NCBI RefSeq assembly: GCF_043195105.1
Contig: NZ_JBAFWO010000003.1
Source of the DNA: NCEH01 sp002257205
GTDB lineage: Bacteria > Pseudomonadota > Alphaproteobacteria > Rhizobiales > Xanthobacteraceae
DNA: 64,000 nt
Strand: one strand, 5' to 3'
The notes under the pieces were generated by a model, which saw only the letters and a list, made by a program, of their open reading frames with translations, searched no databases and had not been told where the DNA came from. The translations under genes and the position numbers were made by a program. Shown here in pieces: positions 25,354 through 33,250 of the stretch; the first letter of the stretch is position 1, and every line of letters begins with the position of its first letter.

Positions 25354-26830
25354 AGAATCTCGCCCACGCAAACGCGTTCGACCGATTTTGCTCCATTCGC
25401 GTCAGCAGGAACAAGGTCCGAGGAGGATGACCGGAACGCTCCTCAGGCGTCAGAAAAACGGAAAGCTGATGGGGTTGAGTCGGCGCCACGGCCCGCCAAC
25501 CAGACCAGTCGACCACATTCGTCAGTTGCGGCACCTCGCTCCACGGCACGCCCGCAGCCTGATCCGCCTCAGCCACCACCAGCGCAAACTCGACCGGCTG
25601 CGCTCGCTCGCTGGCGACGAAGCCCTTGGCGCTGACGCTCATCGCGGCGGCAGGAACCAGATCCTTCAACACGCCGATGCAGATCCCTTTCTGCGGGGGG
25701 TGAACGGTAATTTGTTCCTCCCCGGAATGGAAGACCACCTCGGCGAAATTCGGCAATTCCGCCGCAGTCAGGAGCATCTCGACCCTCTGCAGACTCGTCG
25801 GCGGCACGCGGCAGGAGGTTTCCACCGCAGTCGGCAACGCCTCGGCCAATACGACATTGGGCAGGCGCGGGGTAATAAAGCCCGGCGGCGCCTGCCAGAT
25901 GCGCATCGCAATAGGCCGATTACCCACCACGTGCCCGCTGCCGGCTCCGTAAGGACAATAGCGCTCATTGGCAATGATCCGGGATGCTCCCAGAGAAACC
26001 GCCGATGATGAGCCGCCCTGGACCTCGAGATGAAGGATCGCGCTGCGCGACATGCCGTCAAGCGCCTGCGGCAGACTGAGGGTGATCCAATCCTCTTTCT
26101 GGCCGACGACATCGGGTATCGGGATAACCCAGGTTGCATGGGCCTCTGCGGAATCGCCAAGATACAAGGCCGCCTTTAATGAACCGCCGGTTTCGCCGCC
26201 GGAAAAACGAACCAGGAGATCAATGGCACAAACCCCCTTGGAGGACACAGGCAGGAGCTGACGGATCGCACTCGCAGCCACATCGACGACCATCGCCGAT
26301 CCATTGGTCAAACGGTCCGGCGCGACGAACATCCTCTGCCGAACCAGCTTGACACCCGCCTGCTGAATATACGTCTCTAGAGCGGAAAATTTGAGATGCT
26401 GAACTTCGAAATCCTTACGGGAGGCAGAAAGTGCGTGAGCCTGCTCAAGCGCATACGCAGCCAACGGATTCAAAAAGCCTGAGACTACACCCAGGATTTG
26501 AACCAAAATACCGCGCACATCATCGATATCGCCAAGATCAACGACCGCAGCATTATTGAAATAATTGCGTAACCTGGCATTTGCCTTTAGTTCTTTAATA
26601 AAATTCACGTTCGCAGATTTTTGACTTATCAATGCTACAAACACCGGATTTCGCGCCACATCCGTACCAATACAGTCAGATAAAACAAGATCCCCATCCG
26701 CAGACACAGATGCACTATAAATTGCGAAATGATCTTTCAAATATTTAAATTTAGCCCAAAAAGCATGCTCCGCTGGCGGAACTGCGATCGCGAGGAGATG
26801 ATCCTTATTTTGTTTATTCAAGATTTTCAT
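25331..26830 (-). CDS. Unrecognised 499-residue protein of the polysaccharide cluster
   Basis: Begins MKILNKQNKDHLLAIAVPP, with no signal peptide. The first 150 residues are alpha/beta, with 'AVVDLGDIDDVRGILVQILG' followed by helix. From about residue 165 the sequence becomes beta-rich with repeated jelly-roll-like segments ('AIDLLVRFSGGETGGSLKAALYL', 'WITLSLPQALDGMSRSAILHL', 'LSVFLTPEERSG'), suggesting one or two carbohydrate-binding-like modules. I do not recognise the family. It overlaps the fused glycosyltransferase by 23 bases. Its 5' third is strongly AT-rich (18 of 60 bases G/C in 26581-26640), unlike the 3' part, a sign of mosaic origin. Confidence 0.7.
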   Translation of the reverse strand: MKILNKQNKDHLLAIAVPPAEHAFWAKFKYLKDHFAIYSASVSADGDLVLSDCIGTDVARNPVFVALISQKSANVNFIKELKANARLRNYFNNAAVVDLGDIDDVRGILVQILGVVSGFLNPLAAYALEQAHALSASRKDFEVQHLKFSALETYIQQAGVKLVRQRMFVAPDRLTNGSAMVVDVAASAIRQLLPVSSKGVCAIDLLVRFSGGETGGSLKAALYLGDSAEAHATWVIPIPDVVGQKEDWITLSLPQALDGMSRSAILHLEVQGGSSSAVSLGASRIIANERYCPYGAGSGHVVGNRPIAMRIWQAPPGFITPRLPNVVLAEALPTAVETSCRVPPTSLQRVEMLLTAAELPNFAEVVFHSGEEQITVHPPQKGICIGVLKDLVPAAAMSVSAKGFVASERAQPVEFALVVAEADQAAGVPWSEVPQLTNVVDWSGWRAVAPTQPHQLSVFLTPEERSGHPPRTLFLLTRMEQNRSNAFAWARFYDVEIER

Positions 26831-27146
26831 GGATTATTACATAATCTTTCGCGCGCGAACGCGGTTTAATCTAGAATTCCGAATAAAAACAATATCCCAC
26901 CGCACTGCACACGGCTCAAGCGAAAATTCCGATGAACGACTTTTTTTTTGGCCTTTAGAGGTTTCAACCCACCTCTCATCGAAAATGTGGCGGGTGATTT
27001 TTTGTGCGGTGCAGCAGGCGCCGTCCGCCATCAATCCCTGCCGACACGCGCCGGCGGCAAAGGGCCGCCTCGATCTTCGCCGGACTCGACGCCCCTTGCC
27101 GACCGTGCAATGAAACATTCAACGGGAATGGATGGAGCCGTTTGCG
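26831..27146. promoter_or_regulatory. Divergent intergenic region between polysaccharide operon and manC
   Basis: About 315 bases separating leftward and rightward genes. Bases 26831-26960 are AT-rich, including a run of nine T near 26941; the rest returns to high GC. Short frames on both strands have no ribosome site. Promoters for both operons must be here, but none stands out. Confidence 0.45.
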
Positions 27147-28571
27147 ATGCGGGTGCCAGCAAGTAAGATTGTTCCAGTCGTTCTGGCCGGCGGCACCGGT
27201 ACCCGTCTCTGGCCAATTTCGCGCAACACGCTGCCGAAACAGTTCCTCACCCTGGTTACCGACAAGACCCTCTACCAGGACACCCTGCTGAGGACCCCAC
27301 CGGGAGCGGCCTTCCACCCGCCGATCGTCATCACCAATGACGATTTTCGCTTTTTTGCCCGCCGGCAGGCCAGCGAGGTGGGCATTGATGCCACCGTTGT
27401 GCTCGAACCGGCGCGGCGCGACAGCGCCCCCGCCCTGATCGCTGCGGCGGCCATGGCCCAGAGGCTGCACGGGGACGACGTGCTTGTTCTGGCTCTCGCG
27501 GCCGACCATGTGGTGCTCAAATCCAAGGCATTCCTTGAAGCGGTCGGAAGGGCGGCGGAGGTCGCGGCCACAGGCAAGATCGTGACGTTCGGCATCGTCC
27601 CGGATTCGCCGCGCACGAGTTATGGTTATATCCGCCCCGGCGCGCCGCTTCCAGCCGGCGGCAATGCGGTGGCGGCGTTCGTGGAGAAACCCGACCGAGA
27701 AACCGCTTCTCGCTACATGTCCGAGGGATTTCTCTGGAATTCGGGTAATTTTCTGTTTCCCGCGGCCCTGATGATCGCCGAAGCCGAGCGTTTCGAGCCG
27801 GCGCTGACCGAGGCCGCCCTGAACGCGGTCGCGAGTGCCACCGACGATCTCGGATTCATTCGTCTCGGCCGCGAGGCGTTCGAGGCGGCACCTGCAAAAT
27901 CGATCGATTTCGCGGTGCTTGAACATACCGCCAATGCGGCGGTGGTCGGCGGTGATTTCGGCTGGTCGGACATCGGCTCGTGGGATGCGGTGCGCGAGAT
28001 TGGCACGCCGGATCCGGAGGGCAATGTGCTCAAGGGATCGGTTGCGCTGCTAGACAGTCACAACTCCTATGTGCGCTCGGACGGTCCGCTCGTAACCGGC
28101 ATCGGCCTTGAGGGCATGTCGGTGATCGCCACCGAAGATGCGGTGCTGGTCATGCCGTCGGATCGCAGCCAGGACGTGAAGGCCCTCGTGGCCTCGCTCA
28201 AGTCCGCCAGGATCAATGCCGCCGATGAGCATTTGAAGGTGCATCGGCCCTGGGGCACCTATCAGACCATCTGTCGCGGCGAGCGCTTCCATGTGAAGAA
28301 GATCGTAGTCGAGCCGGGCGCCAAGCTCTCCTTGCAAAAGCACCATCATCGCGCCGAACATTGGGTTGTCGTGCGCGGCACGGCAGAAGTTACGGTGGAC
28401 GACCGGACCTTCACCGTGCGCGAGAATGAATCCACTTATATTCCCCAGGGCGGCGTGCACCGTCTGGCCAATCCCGGCCGGATCGATCTGGAATTGATCG
28501 AAGTACAGACCGGCTCCTATCTCGGCGAAGATGATATCGTTCGCATCGAGGATATTTATCATCGCGCATGA
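27147..28571 (+). CDS. manC: Bifunctional mannose-1-phosphate guanylyltransferase/mannose-6-phosphate isomerase
   Basis: 474 residues from the ATG at 27147, preferred because GGAG lies 9 bases upstream; an in-frame ATG at 27132 is possible. The N-terminal nucleotidyltransferase has 'PVVLAGGTGTRLWPISRN' and 'FVEKPDRETASRYM', and 'FLWNSGNFLF' completes the sugar site. The C-terminal cupin carries the type II phosphomannose isomerase motif 'LQKHHHRAEHWVVVRG' and ends with 'YIPQGGVHRL' and 'LELIEVQTGSYLGEDDI'. It makes mannose 6-phosphate and GDP-mannose in the cytoplasm, the donor for mannose, fucose or related sugars of the polymer encoded around it. The rhamnose operon follows after 141 bases. 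Confidence 0.95.
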   Translation: MRVPASKIVPVVLAGGTGTRLWPISRNTLPKQFLTLVTDKTLYQDTLLRTPPGAAFHPPIVITNDDFRFFARRQASEVGIDATVVLEPARRDSAPALIAAAAMAQRLHGDDVLVLALAADHVVLKSKAFLEAVGRAAEVAATGKIVTFGIVPDSPRTSYGYIRPGAPLPAGGNAVAAFVEKPDRETASRYMSEGFLWNSGNFLFPAALMIAEAERFEPALTEAALNAVASATDDLGFIRLGREAFEAAPAKSIDFAVLEHTANAAVVGGDFGWSDIGSWDAVREIGTPDPEGNVLKGSVALLDSHNSYVRSDGPLVTGIGLEGMSVIATEDAVLVMPSDRSQDVKALVASLKSARINAADEHLKVHRPWGTYQTICRGERFHVKKIVVEPGAKLSLQKHHHRAEHWVVVRGTAEVTVDDRTFTVRENESTYIPQGGVHRLANPGRIDLELIEVQTGSYLGEDDIVRIEDIYHRA

Positions 28572-28712
28572 TGCATTGCTGCGTGCATCGGGGCCGGATC
28601 ATCCTTGCTGAAAGCCCGGCCCACCCTGAAAATGCTGCGTCTGCTCATTGACCTTGCGAGGGGGCGAGGCTAGCTTCCCGTCACATTTTTGCAACGGGGC
28701 AACGCGCGTCCA

Positions 28713-29270
28713 ATGACGTCTTTCACACCACTGGCGATCCCCGAAGTTATGCTGATTATTCCGCCCCGGTTCAACGACCCGCGCGGTCATTTCAGCGAAA
28801 CCTATGTCGAGGCCCGATATCACGCGAACGGTATTTCCGCCCGTTTCGTCCAGGACAATGAGTCCGTATCGGTTCCCGTCGGGACGATCCGTGGCCTGCA
28901 CTTCCAGATTGAGCCATTCGCCCAGGCCAAGCTGATGCGTGTTCTGGCCGGTGCGGTGTTCGACGTGGCGGTGGATATCCGCAAGGGCTCGCCGACCTAC
29001 GGCCACTGGGTGGGCGCCACGCTGACCGAGGCAAACCGCGAGCAATTGTTCATCCCGCGCGGTTTCGCGCACGCCTTCTGTACAATAGAGCCGAATACCA
29101 AGGTGGCCTATAAGGTGGACGGTGTGTATTCGCGCGACAGCGAAGGCGGCATAGCGTGGGATGATCCTGATCTCGCGATCGAATGGCCGGTCAAGGACGC
29201 CTTGCTGTCCGACAAGGATCGCGAATGGCCGCGTCTGAAGGATTATGATAGCCCGTTCACCTACGCGTGA
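28713..29270 (+). CDS. rfbC: dTDP-4-dehydrorhamnose 3,5-epimerase
   Basis: 185 residues, the normal size. Begins MTSFTPLAIPEVMLIIPPRFNDPRGHF; a TTG eight codons upstream is in frame but not needed. The cupin core shows 'GTIRGLHFQ' with the catalytic His, 'KLMRVLAGAVFDVAVDIRKGSPTYG', 'QLFIPRGFAHAFCTI' and 'AYKVDGVYSRDSEGGI' with the catalytic Tyr. It performs the third step of dTDP-L-rhamnose synthesis. First gene of the rfbCBDA operon, 18 bases before rfbB. Confidence 0.95.
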   Translation: MTSFTPLAIPEVMLIIPPRFNDPRGHFSETYVEARYHANGISARFVQDNESVSVPVGTIRGLHFQIEPFAQAKLMRVLAGAVFDVAVDIRKGSPTYGHWVGATLTEANREQLFIPRGFAHAFCTIEPNTKVAYKVDGVYSRDSEGGIAWDDPDLAIEWPVKDALLSDKDREWPRLKDYDSPFTYA

Positions 29271-29288
29271 CGGCACGACGGGGCGAAA

Positions 29289-30347
29289 ATGGCACAACGC
29301 ATTCTTGTTACCGGCGGGGCAGGCTTCATCGGTTCCGCTCTGGTGCGCTATCTCATCGCATCCACGTCCGCGGATGTGCTGACCTATGACAGCCTGACCT
29401 ATGCGGGGACGCTGACCTCCCTGGCGCCGGTGATGGATAATCCGCGCCATAGCTTCGTGCAGGCGGACATTTGCGATGCCGCGGCGTTCCAGGCGGCGCT
29501 TGAAACCTTCCGCCCCGACCGCATCATGCATCTTGCGGCCGAAAGCCATGTGGACCGCTCGATCGACGGGCCTTCGGCCTTCATCACCACCAATGTCATC
29601 GGCACCTATACGCTGCTCCAGGAGGCCCTGCGCTATTGGCGCGGGCTGGAGGGCGCGGCGCGCGATGGCTTCCGCTTCCAGCACATTTCCACCGACGAGG
29701 TGTTCGGTAGCCTCGGTGCCGAGGGCTTCTTCCGCGAGGAGACGCCGTACCAGCCCAATTCGCCCTATTCGGCCTCCAAGGCATCGTCGGACCATCTGGT
29801 GCGGGCGTGGCATCACACCTATGGCCTGCCGGTGGTGATGTCCAACTGCTCCAATAATTACGGGCCGTACCACTTCCCGGAAAAGCTGATCCCGCTCATC
29901 ATCCTCAATGCGCTGGAGGGCCTGCCGCTGCCAGTCTATGGCGCGGGCGAGAATGTGCGCGACTGGCTGTTCGTGGAGGATCATGCCGAGGCGCTCCATC
30001 TGATCGGCTCCAAGGGCCGGATCGGCGAGAGCTATAATGTGGGCGGCGCCAACGAGCGGCGGAACATCGATGTTGTGCGCACCATCTGCGCCATTCTCGA
30101 CGACATCCGCCCGGACGCCCGCATCGGCAGGCGCGAGGATCTGATCCGCTTCGTCACCGACCGGCCGGGCCACGACGCGCGCTATGCCATTGATTTTTCC
30201 AAGCTAAACGCCGAATTGGGCTGGTCCCCGCGCGAGACTTTTGAAACCGGCCTGCGCAAGACCATCGAATGGTATCTCGCAAATCCCGGCTGGTGGGAGC
30301 CGCTGCGCACCCGATATGCCGGCCAAAGGCTGGGGCTCGCTTCCTGA
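29289..30347 (+). CDS. rfbB: dTDP-glucose 4,6-dehydratase
   Basis: 352 residues. Rossmann motif 'VTGGAGFIGSALVR' at the N-terminus, 'HLAAESHVDRSIDGP' as in all RmlB enzymes, 'ISTDEVFGSLG' with the catalytic Thr-Asp-Glu triad, and the Tyr-x3-Lys in 'PYSASKASSD'. It converts dTDP-glucose to dTDP-4-keto-6-deoxyglucose with tightly bound NAD. Its stop overlaps the rfbD start by one base (TGATG). Confidence 0.96.
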   Translation: MAQRILVTGGAGFIGSALVRYLIASTSADVLTYDSLTYAGTLTSLAPVMDNPRHSFVQADICDAAAFQAALETFRPDRIMHLAAESHVDRSIDGPSAFITTNVIGTYTLLQEALRYWRGLEGAARDGFRFQHISTDEVFGSLGAEGFFREETPYQPNSPYSASKASSDHLVRAWHHTYGLPVVMSNCSNNYGPYHFPEKLIPLIILNALEGLPLPVYGAGENVRDWLFVEDHAEALHLIGSKGRIGESYNVGGANERRNIDVVRTICAILDDIRPDARIGRREDLIRFVTDRPGHDARYAIDFSKLNAELGWSPRETFETGLRKTIEWYLANPGWWEPLRTRYAGQRLGLAS

Positions 30348-31240
30348 TGCGCATCGTCCTGTTTGGCGCCAAGGGCCAGGTCGGCCAGGAACTCACCGCT
30401 CTCGCGGCCGCGCGCGGCGTCGATCTTGTCGCCTTCGAGCGCGCGCAGGTGGACATCTGCGATCCTGCTGCCGTCGCCCGCGCGCTGGAAGCCAAGCGCC
30501 CGGACCTGGTGGTGAACGCTGCCGCCTATACCGCCGTGGACAAGGCGGAGAAGGAAGCGGAACTCGCCACCCGCGCCAATGCGCAGGCCCCCGGCCTGCT
30601 GGCCGAGCGCTGCGCGCGCTATGGCACCCCGCTGGTCCACATCTCCACCGACTATGTGTTCGACGGCACCAAAAAGGGCGCCTATGTGGAGAGCGATCCG
30701 ATCGCCCCCCTCGGGATCTACGGACGCACCAAGGCGGCCGGCGAAGCCGCGGTGCGGGCGCAGAACGAGCGCCATCTGATCCTGCGCACCTCCTGGGTGT
30801 ACGGACAGTATGGCGCCAATTTCCTCAAGACCATGCTGCGCCTTGCCAGCGAGCGCGACCGCCTCACCATCGTCGCCGACCAGCACGGCTGCCCCACCGC
30901 CACGCGCGACATCGCGGAAGGCATCCTGTCGGCCGCCGAGGCCATCGCGGGCGGGACGGCGCGCTGGGGCACCTATAATCTGGCGGGCAACGGCGCCACC
31001 ACCTGGCACGGCTTCGCCAGCGAAATCGTCGCGCAAGCGGCCCGCCATACCGGCCGCACGCCAGACGTCGCGCCCATCACCACCGCCGATTATCCCACCC
31101 CCGCCCGGCGGCCCGCCAATTCGGAACTGGATTCCAGCCTGTTCGAACGCACGTTCGGCTATCGCGCGCCGCCCTGGCGCTCGCGCGTGGCCGAAGTGGT
31201 GGACGGACTGCTCGCATCGACGCTCAAGGAGCCCACGTGA
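30347..31240 (+). CDS. rfbD: dTDP-4-dehydrorhamnose reductase
   Basis: 297 residues from the ATG overlapping the rfbB stop; a longer frame upstream lies inside rfbB and is rejected. Begins 'MRIVLFGAKGQVGQEL' (Gly-rich NAD(P)H motif), with 'VVNAAAYTAVDKAE', 'HISTDYVFDG' and the catalytic Tyr-Gly-Arg-Thr-Lys in 'GIYGRTKAAGE'. It makes dTDP-L-rhamnose in the last step. The stop overlaps the rfbA GTG start (GTGA), so translation of rfbB, rfbD and rfbA is coupled. Confidence 0.95.
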   Translation: MRIVLFGAKGQVGQELTALAAARGVDLVAFERAQVDICDPAAVARALEAKRPDLVVNAAAYTAVDKAEKEAELATRANAQAPGLLAERCARYGTPLVHISTDYVFDGTKKGAYVESDPIAPLGIYGRTKAAGEAAVRAQNERHLILRTSWVYGQYGANFLKTMLRLASERDRLTIVADQHGCPTATRDIAEGILSAAEAIAGGTARWGTYNLAGNGATTWHGFASEIVAQAARHTGRTPDVAPITTADYPTPARRPANSELDSSLFERTFGYRAPPWRSRVAEVVDGLLASTLKEPT

Positions 31241-32109
31241 AAGGCATCATCCTCGCCGGAGGATCCGGCACCCGGCTGCATCCCATCACCCTCGTGGTCT
31301 CCAAACAGCTGCTGCCGGTCTACGACAAGCCGATGATCTATTATCCCCTGTGCACGCTCATGTCGGCGGGCATCCGGGACATACTCATCATCACCACGCC
31401 CCAAGACAGCGCGCTGTTTCAGGCGCTGCTGAAGGACGGCAGCCAGTTCGGCATCAAGATCACCTATGCCGTACAGGATCAACCGCGGGGCCTCGCCGAT
31501 GCTTTCATCGTCGGCCGCGATTTCATCGGCGACGAGCGCGTGGCGCTGGTTCTTGGCGACAATCTGTTCTTCGGCCACGGCCTGCCCGAACTGCTCCAGG
31601 ACGCCGTTTCCCGGACCGACGGCGCGACCGTATTCGGCTATCCGGTGAATGATCCCGAGCGCTACGGCGTCGCCGAGATCGACGCCACCGGGCGGGTGAT
31701 CTCGCTGGAGGAAAAGCCGGCGGTGCCGCGCTCCAACCTCGCGGTGACGGGTCTCTATTTCTACGATAACCGCGTGGTGGACATCGCCGCCAATCTCAAA
31801 CCCTCGCCGCGCGGCGAGATTGAGATTACCGACGTCAACCGCGCCTATATGGACCTCGGCGCGCTGCACGTCAGCCTGATGGGCCGCGGCTTCGCCTGGC
31901 TCGACACGGGCACGCCGGATTCCCTCGTGGAAGCCGCGCAATTCGTGCAGATCCTGGAAAAACGCCAGGGCCTGAAGATCTGCGCGCCCGAGGAGGTCGC
32001 GTACCGGGCCGGCTTCATCAATGCCGATGCATTGCGGGCCCAGGGCAAGGCGCGGGCGAAATCGGCCTATGGTGCCTATCTGCTCCGCCTCGTCGACGAA
32101 GATATCTGA
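31237..32109 (+). CDS. rfbA: Glucose-1-phosphate thymidylyltransferase
   Basis: 290 residues, the standard RmlA length, starting with GTG within the GTGA overlap with rfbD. Nucleotidyltransferase signature 'GIILAGGSGTRLHPITLVVS', then 'KQLLPVYDKPMIYYPL', 'ALVLGDNLFFGHGL' and 'VSLEEKP'-type sugar-binding segment ('VISLEEKPAVPRSNLAVTG'). It activates glucose 1-phosphate to dTDP-glucose, the first step of the pathway, and is normally feedback-inhibited by dTDP-rhamnose. Last gene of the operon; 217 bases of non-coding sequence follow. Confidence 0.96.
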   Translation: MKGIILAGGSGTRLHPITLVVSKQLLPVYDKPMIYYPLCTLMSAGIRDILIITTPQDSALFQALLKDGSQFGIKITYAVQDQPRGLADAFIVGRDFIGDERVALVLGDNLFFGHGLPELLQDAVSRTDGATVFGYPVNDPERYGVAEIDATGRVISLEEKPAVPRSNLAVTGLYFYDNRVVDIAANLKPSPRGEIEITDVNRAYMDLGALHVSLMGRGFAWLDTGTPDSLVEAAQFVQILEKRQGLKICAPEEVAYRAGFINADALRAQGKARAKSAYGAYLLRLVDEDI

Positions 32110-32326
32110 GCCGCGCCGGCGGCGGTCCCCTGCCCTTTTGGTTTGATCTGGCGCATGGTCGCTCCCCGCCGGCCCTGTCACATCTCGTCGATGATGCGGC
32201 GCAGCAGTAGCGCGCTGCCTTCACATGAATTACAGTGGAACACGATATCCCACAGTGAGACTGGGTTAAACGCGCGTTCAGCGTGGATTTCCCGCTCCGT
32301 TCCGCCTTCCTCCTGACTGGCCGACC

Positions 32327-33100
32327 ATGAGCAATTTCAACGAAGAAACGGTGAAGAGCGTCCACCACTGGACCCACAATCTGTTCACCTTCACCACCAC
32401 GCGCGACCCCGGTTTCCGCTTCCTGAACGGTCAGTTCGCCATGATCGGCCTGATGGTGGAAGGCAAGCCGCTGCTGCGGGCCTATTCCATGGCCAGCGCC
32501 AATTATGAGGAAGACCTCCAGTTCTTCTCCATCAAGGTGCAGAACGGCCCGCTCACCTCGCGCCTCCAGCATCTCAAGATCGGCGACAAGATCCTGGTCG
32601 GCCGCAAAGCCACGGGCACGCTGATCCAGGACAATCTGCTGCCAGGCAAAAATCTGTATCTGCTCTCCACCGGCACCGGCCTTGCGCCCTTCCTCTCGGT
32701 GGTGAAAGACCCTGACGCCTATGAGCGGTTCGAGAAGATCGTCCTCATCCACGGCTGCCGCACCGTGGCCGAGCTGGCCTATGACGATTATCTCACCAAG
32801 GAGCTGCCGGAGAATGAATTCATCGGCGACGAGGTGAAGGCCAAGCTGATCTATTACCCGACCGTCACCCGCGAGCCGTTCCGTCACCAGGGCCGCATCA
32901 CCTCCTTGATCGAGAACGGGCAATTGTTCGCCGACATCGGCCTGCCGCCCATCGACCCGCAGAACGACCGGCTGATGCTCTGCGGCAGCCCGGCGATGCT
33001 CAAGGATCTGGTTCAACTTCTGGAATCGCGCGGCTTCCAGGAAGGCAGCCAGTCGCAGCCGGGCCATTATGTGATCGAGAAGGCGTTCGTCGAGCGCTGA
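32327..33100 (+). CDS. fpr: Ferredoxin-NADP reductase
   Basis: 257 residues, typical of the bacterial (Azotobacter/Rhodobacter subclass) Fpr. The FAD-binding motif is 'LLRAYSMASANYEEDLQFF', the pyrophosphate region 'GDKILVGRKATGTLI', the NADP domain 'YLLSTGTGLAPFLSVVKDPD' and 'VLIHGCRTVAELAY', and the C-terminus extends beyond the usual aromatic position with 'GHYVIEKAFVER', as in this subclass. It transfers electrons between NADPH and ferredoxin or flavodoxin in oxidative stress and iron-sulfur metabolism. Transcribed alone. Confidence 0.93.
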   Translation: MSNFNEETVKSVHHWTHNLFTFTTTRDPGFRFLNGQFAMIGLMVEGKPLLRAYSMASANYEEDLQFFSIKVQNGPLTSRLQHLKIGDKILVGRKATGTLIQDNLLPGKNLYLLSTGTGLAPFLSVVKDPDAYERFEKIVLIHGCRTVAELAYDDYLTKELPENEFIGDEVKAKLIYYPTVTREPFRHQGRITSLIENGQLFADIGLPPIDPQNDRLMLCGSPAMLKDLVQLLESRGFQEGSQSQPGHYVIEKAFVER

Positions 33101-33250
33101 AACCGGTCGCGACGCACGCCCTCTTCGGCGACTGTGGCCTTGTGGCAACAGCTATTCGGTTTCGGAAGCGCGTAGTCACCTATATGATACCGCTCGCTTG
33201 TGTGCGCATGTGAAAAGCTGCAACTTCCCCATGGGTTGGGGAGGGTGGCA

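Noticed and set aside
28599..30173. 524-codon minus-strand frame opposite rfbC and rfbB
   Set aside because: Shadow of two well-supported genes; no ribosome site or domain.
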